A DNA stretch of 45,149 nt from Pseudomonadota bacterium (GTDB lineage: Bacteria; Pseudomonadota; Gammaproteobacteria; Burkholderiales; Casimicrobiaceae): assembly GCA_009786025.1 (NCBI GenBank), contig WQUA01000015.1:1-45149 (forward strand), written 5' to 3'. Position 1 is the first letter of the stretch, and the number at the start of each line of letters is the position of its first letter. A program made the position numbers and the translations under genes. Positions 17,742 to 26,110 of the stretch are shown one piece after another. The notes under the pieces were generated by a model, which was not told the origin of the DNA, ran no database searches, and saw nothing but the letters and a program-made list of their open reading frames with translations.

Positions 17742-18947
17742 ATGATCATTCGTTCGTTGCTCGATACCGATCTTTACAAGTTCACGATGATGCAGGTGGT
17801 GTTGCATCATTTCCCTGCCGCCCAAGTTGAGTACCGTTTTAAGTGCCGTAACGAAGACGTTGATCTGGCGCCAGTAGCGGCTGAAATCACCGAACAGGTC
17901 AAAGCGTTGTGTGAGCTTCGCTTCACGCCAGAGGAGTTGGCGTATCTGCGTGGCCTGCGCTTCATCAAGAGCGACTTCGTTGATCTGCTGGGACTGTTCA
18001 AGCTCGATGAGCGCTTCATCCGGATATCGAGCGGGCCAGCACATGAAAGCGGCCTGGATATCACGATCAGGGGGCCATGGCTGCATACGATTCTCTTCGA
18101 GGTTCCGGTGCTGGCGATTATTTCGGAGGCGTATTATCGGCACACTGTGCCGTTGCCCGATTTCAGCACGGGGCGAGCGCGACTGACAGCCAAAATCAAG
18201 CAGTTTGAAGCGGCTGAAGAAGGGTTTCACTTTGCCGATTACGGCACGCGTCGGCGTTTTTCCTATGTTTGGCAAGAGGAAGTGCTGCGGACGCTACAGC
18301 AGACGCTTCCTGACAAATTCGTCGGCACCAGTAATGTTTATCTCGCGCGACAGTTGGGGTTGACGCCCTTGGGAACGATGTCACACGAGTATTTGCAGGC
18401 GTGCCAAGCGGTCGGGCCGCGGCTGCGCGATTCGCAATCCTATGCGCTCAACACCTGGGCGCGCGAATACCGCGGCGACCTGGGAATCGCGTTGTCCGAC
18501 GTTTATGGGATGGATGCGTTCTTGCGCGATTTCGATTTGTTTTTCTGCAAGCTGTTCGACGGCGTTCGCCAGGATTCGGGCGATCCGTTCGAGTGGGGCG
18601 ACAAGCTGATCGCGCATTATCAGAAAATGCGCATCGACCCGCGTCAGAAAACGATGGTGTTTTCTGATTCGCTGACACCCGAACTGGCGATTCGCTTGTT
18701 CCGCTATTTCAGACACCGTATGGGCATCTCGTTCGGGATCGGCACCAATCTGACCAACGACCTCGGCTATCTGGCGTTGCAGAATGTGATCAAGATGACG
18801 CGCTGCAACGGGCAGTCGGTAGCGAAGATCAGCGATTCCCCGGCAAAGGCGATGGACCACGATCCGAAGTACGTCAATTATCTTCGCGAAGTGTTCCAGG
18901 CGCCGGAAGAGGCTTCTGCCTTATCAAAAGAGGAATTTCGTTCATGA
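17742..18947 (+). CDS. pncB: nicotinate phosphoribosyltransferase
   Basis: A 401-residue enzyme of the Preiss-Handler NAD salvage route; it joins nicotinate and PRPP, with ATP hydrolysis, to give nicotinate mononucleotide. Family signatures are [21 protein letters not shown] at the N-terminus, VEYRFKCRN, the segment [15 protein letters not shown] that contains the histidine phosphorylated in the bacterial enzyme, the phosphate-binding region [14 protein letters not shown], and [15 protein letters not shown] chose ATG 17742 so that the protein starts [13 protein letters not shown], as in the family; GTG 17706 would add 12 residues. The stop overlaps the start of the following secretion-type ATPase gene (ATGA), so translation is coupled. 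Confidence 0.94.
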   Translation: MIIRSLLDTDLYKFTMMQVVLHHFPAAQVEYRFKCRNEDVDLAPVAAEITEQVKALCELRFTPEELAYLRGLRFIKSDFVDLLGLFKLDERFIRISSGPAHESGLDITIRGPWLHTILFEVPVLAIISEAYYRHTVPLPDFSTGRARLTAKIKQFEAAEEGFHFADYGTRRRFSYVWQEEVLRTLQQTLPDKFVGTSNVYLARQLGLTPLGTMSHEYLQACQAVGPRLRDSQSYALNTWAREYRGDLGIALSDVYGMDAFLRDFDLFFCKLFDGVRQDSGDPFEWGDKLIAHYQKMRIDPRQKTMVFSDSLTPELAIRLFRYFRHRMGISFGIGTNLTNDLGYLALQNVIKMTRCNGQSVAKISDSPAKAMDHDPKYVNYLREVFQAPEEASALSKEEFRS

Positions 18948-20731
18948 ATGATACTCGAACGCTGACGCCGGCGCCGGCCAGACCAGTCAAAGACCGTCGC
19001 TTGCGGCTCAACGACATTCTGAAGCTGATGGTGGCCGACGGGCTGATCAAGATGGATGACGCGAGGAAACTCGCCAAAACCAAAGCGATGCGATTCGGCG
19101 AGCCGCTGGAGCGCATTGCGATGCAGCAATGGAAATCGTTGCAACCGCCGCATCGGGAGTTAACCGTCGATGCGCTGGTCGAGTGGCTGGCAGGCAAGCT
19201 GGGCGTTCCTTATTTTCACATCGACCCGCTGAAGATTGATATGTTTGCGGTGACGCAGACGATGTCCAACGCCTACGCCGAGCGCTATCGGATACTGCCC
19301 GTGATGATTACCCCCGCCAAGCTGGTGGTGGCGACCGGCGAGCCGTTCGTGCAGGACTGGGTTGACGAGTTGGGTCAGATACTGAAGCGCGAAATAGAGA
19401 TCGTCTTTGCCAACCCGGCGGATGTCCGTCGCTACATCAGCGAGTTTTTTAACCTGGCGCGCTCGATGAAGCAGGCGCAGGAACACACCAAAGGCACAGT
19501 CGCGCTGGCCGGAAATTTTGAGCAACTGGTCGAGCTCGGCAATACCGGTCATCTCGACGCTAACGACCGCCACATCGTTACCATCGTTGATTGGTTGTGG
19601 CAGTACGCATTTGAACAGCGCGCGTCCGATATCCACATCGAGCCGCGGCGCGATGTCGGCATCGTTCGCTTTCGGATCGACGGCGTGCTGCATTCGGTTT
19701 ATAACCTGCCGATCCCGGTATTGGCTGCCGCGACATCGCGGATCAAACTGCTGGCGCGGATGGAGATCGTCGAGAAGCGGCGACCGCAGGATGGCCGGAT
19801 CAAGACTTCAGCGGGCGGCAAGGAAATCGACTTGCGTATTTCGACGATGCCGACTGCGTTCGGTGAAAAAATTGTGATGCGGATTTTCACGCCGGAAGTG
19901 CTGGTGCGCAGTTTTTCTGACTTGGGCTTTTCCGAAGAAGACCGCGAGTATTGGGACAAATTCATCGCCGCGCCCAACGGCATTATTCTTGTAACCGGTC
20001 CGACCGGTTCCGGTAAAACGACCACGTTGTATTCGACGCTGCGCTTGCTGGCGAAACCCGAAGTCAACGTCTGCACCATCGAAGACCCGATTGAAATGAT
20101 TGAACCGCTGATCAACCAGATGCAAGTACATCAGGCAATCGGCGTCGATTTCGCTTCCGGCGTGCGCACTTTATTGCGGCAAGACCCGGACATTATCATG
20201 GTCGGCGAAATTCGCGATAAAGAAACCGCCGATATGGCTGTGCAGGCGGCGCTGACCGGACACCTGGTGCTGTCAACACTGCATACCAACGATGCGCCAA
20301 GCGCGCTGACGCGTTTGCTTGATCTTGGCGTGCCCGGTTATCTGATCAATTCCACGTTGCTCGGCGTGATGGCGCAGCGCCTGATTCGCACGCTGTGCCC
20401 GAAGTGCAAAGCTGCCGACGGCGAGGTTGACGATTCGTCCTGGGACGCGCTGACCCATGGCTTCAATCTGGAGCGGCCTAAGCACGTTCATCGGGCAGTT
20501 GGTTGCCTCGATTGCCGGATGACCGGATATATGGGGCGGATCGGTTTGTATGAAATCATGGAAATGAGCGCTGGTACGCGGCGGTTGACACAAGCGCATT
20601 CCGACGACGCGACGTTGCGCGAACAAGCGTATAAGGACGGTATGCGACCGTTGCGCTTGTCCGGTGCGTTGAAAGTGCTGGAAGGCGTTACGACGGCCGA
20701 GGAAGTGCTGAAAGCGGTACCGACGGATTAA
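18944..20731 (+). CDS. GspE/PilB-type secretion or pilus assembly ATPase
   Basis: A 595-residue hexameric ATPase of the GspE/PulE/PilB group that powers pseudopilus or type IV pilus assembly. The N-terminal part resembles the MshEN/T2SSE-N module ([41 protein letters not shown]). The core has [22 protein letters not shown], Walker [14 protein letters not shown] near residue 352, the Asp box TIEDPIEM, Walker [13 protein letters not shown], the His box [13 protein letters not shown], and a zinc-binding tetracysteine (CPKCK and [18 protein letters not shown]). It is not next to other secretion or pilus genes; it is coupled to pncB by a 4-nt overlap. It could be the PilB for the pili at 36-44 kb, or a separate GspE-like motor; the sequence alone does not decide. 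Confidence 0.9.
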   Translation: MNDTRTLTPAPARPVKDRRLRLNDILKLMVADGLIKMDDARKLAKTKAMRFGEPLERIAMQQWKSLQPPHRELTVDALVEWLAGKLGVPYFHIDPLKIDMFAVTQTMSNAYAERYRILPVMITPAKLVVATGEPFVQDWVDELGQILKREIEIVFANPADVRRYISEFFNLARSMKQAQEHTKGTVALAGNFEQLVELGNTGHLDANDRHIVTIVDWLWQYAFEQRASDIHIEPRRDVGIVRFRIDGVLHSVYNLPIPVLAAATSRIKLLARMEIVEKRRPQDGRIKTSAGGKEIDLRISTMPTAFGEKIVMRIFTPEVLVRSFSDLGFSEEDREYWDKFIAAPNGIILVTGPTGSGKTTTLYSTLRLLAKPEVNVCTIEDPIEMIEPLINQMQVHQAIGVDFASGVRTLLRQDPDIIMVGEIRDKETADMAVQAALTGHLVLSTLHTNDAPSALTRLLDLGVPGYLINSTLLGVMAQRLIRTLCPKCKAADGEVDDSSWDALTHGFNLERPKHVHRAVGCLDCRMTGYMGRIGLYEIMEMSAGTRRLTQAHSDDATLREQAYKDGMRPLRLSGALKVLEGVTTAEEVLKAVPTD

Positions 20732-20798
20732 ATCAACTGCAAAGAGCGCATTGTCGGTCGCTGTAGTGAGCGCAGCGAGTTGCAACGGGTTGACTTCA

Positions 20799-20821
20799 GC
20801 GCTGGAGTTATGCTCCAGCGC
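20799..20821. terminator. perfect hairpin after the GspE/PilB-type gene
   Basis: GCGCTGGAG, loop TTATG, CTCCAGCGC: a perfect 9-bp stem 68 nt after the stop codon. No T-run follows (CATCCCC), so it may be a repeat or factor-dependent end rather than an intrinsic terminator. Confidence 0.4.
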
Positions 20822-20858
20822 CATCCCCGCCGTACTTCTTTTATGAAAAGGCGTAAAA

Positions 20859-21203
20859 ATGGAAGGGTACAAGCTTACTATTAGAATTGCCGGCAATACG
20901 GCTGCGCCATCATTGGCTGCAATAAGAAAAAAAGGATATTCTGTACGCTCTTCGGCTACCTTGACAGAGGGCGATATCGGTAATTGCCTTTATCAATACG
21001 ACGCGATAAGAGATGGCCGCTTCTTTAGTGCAACAAGTCCGGAAGAGCTTCTTGGGCTTATCGCTATGTGGGAAACCCGGGGCGATGATTGGCGCGGGAC
21101 GGAAGAGGATTTTGCTTTTCGGGATGAGGTGTTTCGTAAGATGATGGTTTATAATCAAGAAGGAAATATAATTCAGCCCGATATGTCTTGGCCGAGCCCA
21201 TAA
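20859..21203 (+). CDS. small protein of unknown function
   Basis: A 114-residue soluble protein. The N-terminus is MEGYKLTIRIAGNTAAPS; the middle has the block GRFFSATSPEELLGLIAMWETRGDDWRG, which reads like a conserved motif; the C-terminus ends QPDMSWPSP. A ribosome binding site AAAAGG lies 7 nt before the ATG. The gene is visibly richer in A and T than the gspE-type gene before it, which hints at separate origin. I do not recognise a named family. Its size and acidic motif recall the immunity-type genes at 11-13 kb, but that is only an impression. Confidence 0.6.
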   Translation: MEGYKLTIRIAGNTAAPSLAAIRKKGYSVRSSATLTEGDIGNCLYQYDAIRDGRFFSATSPEELLGLIAMWETRGDDWRGTEEDFAFRDEVFRKMMVYNQEGNIIQPDMSWPSP

Positions 21204-21583
21204 CGCACTACGCCATGTCCTCCATTTTTCAAGCATGTTAACCGTAGATGCTGGAATGAGATTACAGGAGTTGTGCGGAGATGCCGGGGTTTCGTTTCGC
21301 TCCATCTCCTACTGTACTGTTGTGCTATCCGCAAAAGAATACGAATCAATTAAAATTTTTTGTTGACGGCTCAGTGTTGCTATCCCAAAAAAATCAAGGT
21401 CATGGCCCGTAGTGGCCCGCGGTGAGGTGAGAGAAGGAGCTACGACTGCAAGAGTACGAGGCTGAGATACAGGCGCACATGACAAGAGAGCGGCACCCGC
21501 TTCTTTACGGTTAATCTGGTCAGGCGCCTCGGTCAAACGCTCCGGCGTTAGTTGATCTCTGATTTCCCTTTCGCTCAAAACGC
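21204..21583. other. 380-nt gap before rpsT
   Basis: No supported gene. A 43-codon open frame at 21235-21366 (ATG TTA ACC) includes a TTTCGTTTCGCTCCATCTCC tract that resembles the repeat at 1184-1212, so coding is doubtful. Another frame on the minus strand (21309-21596) has no family look. GGCCCGTAGTGGCCCGC near 21403 is a small direct repeat. Confidence 0.4.
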
Positions 21584-21608
21584 AAAAAGCGCCCACAGGG
21601 CGCTTTTT
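21584..21608 (-). terminator. rho-independent terminator of rpsT
   Basis: AAAAAGCGCCC, loop 3 nt, GGGCGCTTTTT: a perfect 11-bp stem with T-run on the minus strand, 28 nt after the rpsT stop. It could work in both directions. Confidence 0.9.
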
Positions 21609-21636
21609 GAAGGCAAGGTAACTGGGGAAAACAGGC

Positions 21637-21906
21637 TTACGCCGTTGCCATTCCCTTGATCGCTTGCGACAGGCGCGACTTGGTGCGCGACGCCAGATTT
21701 TTATGCACCACTTTCTTGTCGGCTATGCGGTCGATGATTGCTTGCGATTCCTGATATTGCTTCGTTGCTGCCGCTTTGTCTCCGGCGGCAACGGCCTTCT
21801 TAACTTTTTTCACTGCCGTACGCAATGCCGATTTCAGGCTGGCATTGTGTTGGTGGGTGGCTTCCGCCTGCCGGGCACGTTTGCGAGCTTGCGCCGTATT
21901 TGCCAT
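21637..21906 (-). CDS. rpsT: 30S ribosomal protein S20
   Basis: An 89-residue basic protein that binds 16S rRNA early in assembly of the small ribosomal subunit. It has the S20 pattern: [39 protein letters not shown], the alanine/lysine-rich middle [25 protein letters not shown], and the C-terminal [23 protein letters not shown]. Length matches the family. A near-consensus promoter lies 49-77 nt upstream and a strong terminator follows, so the gene is monocistronic. In many Betaproteobacteria rpsT sits divergently next to murJ; here a chimeric thiolase gene lies between the two. Confidence 0.97.
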   Translation of the reverse strand: MANTAQARKRARQAEATHQHNASLKSALRTAVKKVKKAVAAGDKAAATKQYQESQAIIDRIADKKVVHKNLASRTKSRLSQAIKGMATA

Positions 21907-21954
21907 GAGTCGTTTTCCTGTAACTGATGAGGTGAAAATTTTCGATAACTTCTA

Positions 21955-21983
21955 ATGATACACAAAAAATCATAATCAGGCAA
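21955..21983 (-). promoter_or_regulatory. sigma-70-type promoter of rpsT
   Basis: On the minus strand, TTGCCT, a 17-nt spacer, then TATCAT. Transcription would start near 21948 and leave a leader of about 42 nt with AGGA before the rpsT ATG. Confidence 0.7.
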
Positions 21984-22171
21984 TCTTTTGGCCTGCGACG
22001 GGGTGGTGGACGAGGCGCTGGAAAAAATGCCCTGATGCGTTCGATTTTCGTACTGTCGTAGGATTATGAAACGCCTGCGGCCTGGTGTTGCGACACGTTT
22101 TATGCGAAATAACTTTTTAAAAATAGGCAAAAACCAGCCCCATAGCGGCTTTCCGGGTAGATGGAGGCCGT

Positions 22172-22186
22172 TGGCACGGACCTTGC
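22172..22186 (+). promoter_or_regulatory. sigma-54 (-24/-12) promoter
   Basis: TGGCACGGACCTTGC matches the sigma-54 consensus TGGCACG-N4-TTGC exactly, with the GG and GC doublets 10 nt apart. Transcription should start near 22197, about 78 nt before the GTG start of the chimeric gene. Sigma-54 promoters need an activator that binds upstream. A partial inverted repeat GTGTTGCGACAC at 22085-22096, about 76 nt before the -24 box, is a candidate site. Acetone carboxylase operons are known to be driven by sigma-54 with the AcxR activator; no such regulator gene is in this window. Confidence 0.85.
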
Positions 22187-22274
22187 GTCATCGTTTGTGA
22201 GGGCATGACCCCGGCACATCGGTGGCCTGTCGGCTCGCCGGTATCTCACATAACGAACCCGTAGGAGACTTCTC

Positions 22275-23228
22275 GTGCAAGCGACACAATCAAAAGTTCA
22301 GGTGCTCGGCATTGATGCTGGCGGCACCATGACCGATACCTTTTTTGTCCGTGGCGATGGGCGTTTGATGGTTGCCGGCGGGCAGGAGTCGATGACCAAC
22401 GCGCCTTATCTGCTGCCGAAAGCGCGCGGCGGCTATCGTCTTGGGCACAGTCAGATTCTTGACCACATGCTTCTCGACGGTCTTGAAGATGCCTATTCTC
22501 TCGAAACGTGCGGTCGTTCAATGGGGACGTTTGCTGAAGAATGCGCTGAAAAGTATCAATTCAGACGTAAGGAACAGGACGATTTCGCCATCGTTTCGTT
22601 GATGCGCGCGCAGAAAGCCACCGTTGACGGCTCCTTCGCGTGGGAGATGGTACCCGTCCCCGTCGCTGATAAAAAAAGCGATGTTGCGATCGACAAAGAC
22701 GAGCAGCCGGGCAAAGCCAGTCCCGATAAAATCCCACTGCTGAAGCCAGCGTTCAAAAAAGACGGCACGATTACCGCCGCCAATGCCTCCTCAATCTCCG
22801 ATGGTGCGGCGGCACTGGTGCTGATGCGCGCTTCCGAAGCGCAGAAGCGCGGCCTGACGGCGTTGTGTCGTATCGTCGGTCATACCTCCTTCGCGCATGA
22901 GCCGCGCTGGTTTACCACGGCGCCGATGGGCGCAATACAGAAGCTGCTACGGCAAATCAACTGGAGCGTTGGCGATGTTGACCTGTGGGAAATCAACGAG
23001 GCGTTTGCTGTCGTGACGATGGCCACCATGCGCGACCTCAAACTGGATCACAGCAAAGTCAACATCCATGGCGGTGCCTGTGCTCTTGGGCATCCAATCG
23101 GCGCCTCCGGCGCCCGCATCGTCGTCACCCTGCTCGGCGCGCTGAAAAAATATGGCAAGAAGCGCGGCATCGCTTCGTTGTGCATTGGCGGTGGCGAAGC
23201 AACCGCGATAGCGGTTGAGATGTTGTAG
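22275..23228 (+). pseudogene. in-frame chimera: acetone carboxylase beta N-terminus fused to truncated acetyl-CoA acetyltransferase
   Basis: The frame is intact (317 residues), but the product joins two unrelated genes. Residues 1 to about 33 (VQVLGIDAGGTMTDTFFV, DGRLMV) are the start of the acetone carboxylase beta subunit, a hydantoinase/oxoprolinase-family protein normally over 700 residues. From about residue 34 it is a thiolase (AGGQESMTNAPYLLPKARGG), entering where a full thiolase would be at about residue 85. The thiolase N-terminal domain and its nucleophilic cysteine are missing. The later motifs remain: INEAFA, GGACALGHPIGASGAR and CIGGGEATA. The start is GTG with AGGAG 7 nt upstream, under the sigma-54 promoter at 22172. 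In acetone degradation, acetone carboxylase makes acetoacetate, which ends in thiolysis of acetoacetyl-CoA, so both parents may come from one operon. Thiolase activity is very unlikely. An assembly error is the alternative. Confidence 0.85.
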
Positions 23229-23281
23229 GCGACAGGGGAGCCATAAAGCGCAGCCGAATCTCGCGGTGGATAAGGCGTAGA

Positions 23282-23318
23282 CGGCTGCCTTACGCTTGCT
23301 TTCAGAAGCAGGCAGCCG
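23282..23318. repeat. stem-loop downstream of the chimeric gene
   Basis: CGGCTGCC and GGCAGCCG form an 8-bp outer stem, with TGCTT/AAGCA as an inner stem around TCAG. No T-run follows. It may be a transcription end or a palindromic repeat, 54 nt after the stop codon. Confidence 0.5.
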
Positions 23319-23427
23319 AGCGACCAATCCTGAAAAAAAATGATATAGCACATAAAAGCGCGATAAGACGCCACGAAAGAGCGACGGCGCGTTATCCTTG
23401 CAGCAATGGATGATTAAGGGATGCCAA

Positions 23428-24975
23428 TTGAATTTACTTAAAGCGATGACGACGATCAGCGCGATGACGTTTTTGTCGCGCGTGACCGGCCTTGTGCGCG
23501 AAACGTTGAAGGCGGTGCTGTTCGGCGCTGGGGCGCAGGTGGACGCGTTCGAGGCGGCCTTCCGCTTGCCCAATCTGTTGCGGCGGTTGTTCGCCGAGGG
23601 GGCGTTCAGTCAGGCGTTCGTGCCGGTGCTGGCGGAGTACCAGCGACAGCGCGGGCTTGAGGCGACGCAGCAACTGGTGAGCAAAACAAGCGGTTTGCTG
23701 ATGCTGGCGCTGCTCGCGGTTTCGGTGATCGGCGTGGTGGCGGCGCCTTGGTTGGTTTACATGCTGGCCGGTGGTTTCGCCAAAACGCCGGGGAAGGTTG
23801 AATTGACCGCGGCGATGATTCGCATCGTGTTCCCTTATATTTTCTTCGTGTCGCTGGTGTCGCTGGCCGGCGCGGTTTTGAATGTTTATCGCCGCTTTGC
23901 GATTCCGGCGGTTACGCCAGTGTTGCTCAATTTGTCGATGATCGGCGCAGCCATTTTTCTGTCGCCTTATTTCGATCCGCCGGTGTTGGCGTTGGCTTGG
24001 GGGGTGGCGCTCGGCGGGTTTACGCAGTTGGCGCTGCAACTTTATCCGCTGTTCAAGCTCGGAATGTTGGCGCGCCCCAATCTTGATTTCAAAGACGAGG
24101 GTGTGCGCCGTATTCTGAAGATGATGGGGCCGGCGATTCTTGGCGTTTCGGCGGCGCAGATTTCGATTCTGATCAATACGCAGCTAGCGGCCTGGCTGGG
24201 CGACGGGCGTATTTCGTGGATCACTTACGCCGACCGCTTGATGGAATTCCCCAGCGCGTTGCTCGGTGTAGCGCTGGGGACGGTATTGCTGCCATCGCTA
24301 GCGCGTCATCACAGTGACGCCGATCCGCAGCGTTATTCGGAATTGCTCGATTGGGGGTTGCGGCTGGCGTTACTGCTGGCGCTACCGGCTGCGTTGGCGT
24401 TGTGCCTACTGGCGGCGCCGTTGATCTCGACACTGTATCAGTACGGTCGGTTTTCGATCCAGGATGTGTGGCAGACGCGGGCGGCGTTGCTGGGTTATAG
24501 TATCGGTTTGCCGGCGCTGATTCTGATCAAAATTCTGGCCCCCGGTTTTTATGCGCGACAGGATATGAAAACGCCGGTGCGTATTGCGATCGGCTCCATC
24601 GTCGTGACGCAAATCGTCGCCATTTCTCTGATGTTCCGTATTGGTCACGCCGGATTGACACTGGCGACCAGCATCGGCGCTTTTTGCAACGCCAGCCTTT
24701 TGTTTTATATGCTGCGTAAAAAAGGCGCTTACGCGCCACGTAGCGGCTGGTGGGTGTTCCTCGGCAAGATCGCGGCGGCGCTCGTGGTTTTTGGCGTGAC
24801 ATTGTATTTTCTGGCGGGTGGTGTGGAGCTGTGGCTGTACGCAACACTTTGGCAGAAAGTCACGCGCTTGTTGGTGGTGATGGCTGGAGGAGGCGCGGTG
24901 TATTTCGCGGCACTGTGGGGCTTGGGTTTCCGGCTGAGGGATTTCAACCGGCGGGAAGAGGAAACAACAGGCTGA
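23428..24975 (+). CDS. murJ: lipid II flippase MurJ
   Basis: A 515-residue polytopic membrane protein of the MOP superfamily that flips lipid II across the inner membrane for peptidoglycan synthesis. The N-terminus reads NLLKAMTTISAMTFLSRVTGLVRE, then FGAGAQVDAFEAAFRLPNLLRRLFAEGAFSQAFVPVLAEY, the family signature with the essential arginines. About 14 hydrophobic helices follow, and TYADRLMEFPSALLGVALGTVLLPSLARH is conserved. I chose TTG 23428 as start because AAGGGA lies 6 nt upstream and the protein then begins exactly like E. coli MurJ (MNLLK); ATG 23410 has no ribosome binding site. It lies downstream of the chimeric gene on the same strand but 199 nt away. Confidence 0.94.
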   Translation: MNLLKAMTTISAMTFLSRVTGLVRETLKAVLFGAGAQVDAFEAAFRLPNLLRRLFAEGAFSQAFVPVLAEYQRQRGLEATQQLVSKTSGLLMLALLAVSVIGVVAAPWLVYMLAGGFAKTPGKVELTAAMIRIVFPYIFFVSLVSLAGAVLNVYRRFAIPAVTPVLLNLSMIGAAIFLSPYFDPPVLALAWGVALGGFTQLALQLYPLFKLGMLARPNLDFKDEGVRRILKMMGPAILGVSAAQISILINTQLAAWLGDGRISWITYADRLMEFPSALLGVALGTVLLPSLARHHSDADPQRYSELLDWGLRLALLLALPAALALCLLAAPLISTLYQYGRFSIQDVWQTRAALLGYSIGLPALILIKILAPGFYARQDMKTPVRIAIGSIVVTQIVAISLMFRIGHAGLTLATSIGAFCNASLLFYMLRKKGAYAPRSGWWVFLGKIAAALVVFGVTLYFLAGGVELWLYATLWQKVTRLLVVMAGGGAVYFAALWGLGFRLRDFNRREEETTG

Positions 24976-25124
24976 CAAAAAAGAACAAAGACGCAGTTTT
25001 CCGGTCGAAGGTTCGCGAACATTCCTTAATAAGAATAGGCTTTGCGATGACGTACGTGGGGGTATCTACCACGAAGATCTATTCGTGGCAAAAATTTCTC
25101 GAAAGAGCGGATATTTCTCCCAAG

Positions 25125-25145
25125 AAAAAGCCCGCCGAAGCGGGC
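25125..25145 (-). terminator. rho-independent terminator of the cold-shock gene
   Basis: On the minus strand GCCCGC, loop TTCG, GCGGGC, then TTTTTC. It lies 55 nt past the cold-shock gene stop. A UUCG-type tetraloop makes it stable. Confidence 0.88.
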
Positions 25146-25199
25146 CTGGATTCCAAACTTTTGAGTCGGAGACTCAATACTTTCTGAACAGGAAAACGA

Positions 25200-25406
25200 T
25201 CAAGAAGCTGCTTGAATATTCGATGCTTGTTTGCCTTTCGGCCCTTGCGTGACTTCAAAGCTGACGCGCTGACCTTCTTTGAGCGTCTTGAAGCCTTGCA
25301 TGGTAATAGCCGAAAAGTGTGCAAAAAGGTCTTCCCCGCCATCATCAGGAGTGATGAAGCCGAAGCCTTTTGCATCGTTGAACCATTTAACGGTCCCGGT
25401 TGCCAT
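25200..25406 (-). CDS. CspA-family cold-shock protein
   Basis: A 68-residue single cold-shock domain that binds single-stranded RNA and DNA and melts RNA structure. RNP1 is KGFGFI (residues 13-18) and RNP2 is DLFAHFSAI (26-34). The starts [26 protein letters not shown] and [18 protein letters not shown] are typical. The gene has its own promoter about 185 nt upstream, giving a long untranslated leader, as for E. coli cspA, whose leader controls translation with temperature. A strong terminator follows. Which csp paralogue it corresponds to cannot be decided. Confidence 0.95.
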   Translation of the reverse strand: MATGTVKWFNDAKGFGFITPDDGGEDLFAHFSAITMQGFKTLKEGQRVSFEVTQGPKGKQASNIQAAS

Positions 25407-25585
25407 AAAACTATCCTCTTAAAATTACGAACAGGTGTTTGGTCAGGACTTCCAGCAGACGGGTACTACGACGGCGTACGAAACGGTACAACGGCAACAG
25501 CACACAGAAACAGCGGAATCACATCCAAACAGTTCCGTTTTACGCACAAAAGAACGGGGGGTCAAGAAGGCTATTCACCGGGAAT
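25407..25585 (-). promoter_or_regulatory. long 5' leader of the cold-shock gene
   Basis: From the predicted start near 25585 to the ATG, about 180 nt have no gene. The length is close to the leader of E. coli cspA, which refolds with temperature. The final part has AAGAGGAT upstream of the ATG. A temperature role here is inference from the family. Confidence 0.45.
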
Positions 25586-25591
25586 GGTTAA

Positions 25592-25621
25592 ATTATAGAA
25601 TCTGTTGCAATTGTAAAACAA
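25592..25621 (-). promoter_or_regulatory. sigma-70-type promoter of the cold-shock gene
   Basis: On the minus strand: TTGTTT, an 18-nt spacer, then a perfect TATAAT. It is the best -10 box seen in the window and lies in an AT-rich stretch. Confidence 0.7.
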
Positions 25622-25726
25622 ACTAACGCCGTAATAGCGGTAGCCTGACCTTATTACCGCATCCGGAGGGTGCCAGGCGGCATTTTTTAGGGTATGTTAG
25701 CCATCAGACGAAGCAATCGTAGCCAT

Positions 25727-26035
25727 ATGTCATTAAAATACCAGCATTCCCCTGAGCTTACTTCTGAAGAGGCGGTTAAAGAGCCGTCTTTGTACCAGGT
25801 TGTTTTGCTCAATGACGATTTTACGCCGCAAGATTTTGTGGTGGATTTGTTGCGGCAGGTGTTTTCGATGCCCTTGCCGCAAGCGATGGCTGTGATGCTG
25901 CAGGTGCACCACCGCGGTTCTGGCGTGTGTGGTATCTATACACGCGAAATCGCCCGGATTAAAGTCGATCAGGTGCAATCGCTGGCGCAGCAGCACGAGC
26001 ACCCGTTACGTTGCGTGATGCAAGAAATAGAGTGA
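25727..26035 (+). CDS. clpS: ATP-dependent Clp protease adaptor ClpS
   Basis: A 102-residue adaptor that binds proteins with destabilising N-terminal residues and hands them to ClpAP (N-end rule). Motifs: YQVVLLNDDFTPQDFVVDLLRQVF, containing the N-degron pocket residues N and D, then AMAVMLQVHHRGSGVCGIYTREIA, with the histidine pair of the pocket, and the C-terminal strand PLRCVMQEIE. I chose ATG 25727; the frame from 25694 adds 11 residues. It is followed 75 nt later by clpA on the same strand, the standard arrangement. Confidence 0.95.
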   Translation: MSLKYQHSPELTSEEAVKEPSLYQVVLLNDDFTPQDFVVDLLRQVFSMPLPQAMAVMLQVHHRGSGVCGIYTREIARIKVDQVQSLAQQHEHPLRCVMQEIE

Positions 26036-26110
26036 AATTTGTCTGGATTGAATCGAGCAATCGTAGTATCTTGAAAGAGTGAGGCTCTCTACCCCGGCTG
26101 AGGTGACATC

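Noticed and set aside
21235-21366. 43-codon open frame after the small unknown gene
   Set aside because: It includes a tract resembling a dispersed repeat and has no ribosome binding site.
21309-21596. 95-codon frame on the minus strand downstream of rpsT
   Set aside because: It overlaps the rpsT terminator and repeat-like sequence; translation has no family look.
22275-23228. Reading this gene simply as an acetyl-CoA acetyltransferase
   Set aside because: The N-terminal third with the catalytic cysteine is absent and replaced by an acetone carboxylase beta start, so a plain thiolase call would mislead.
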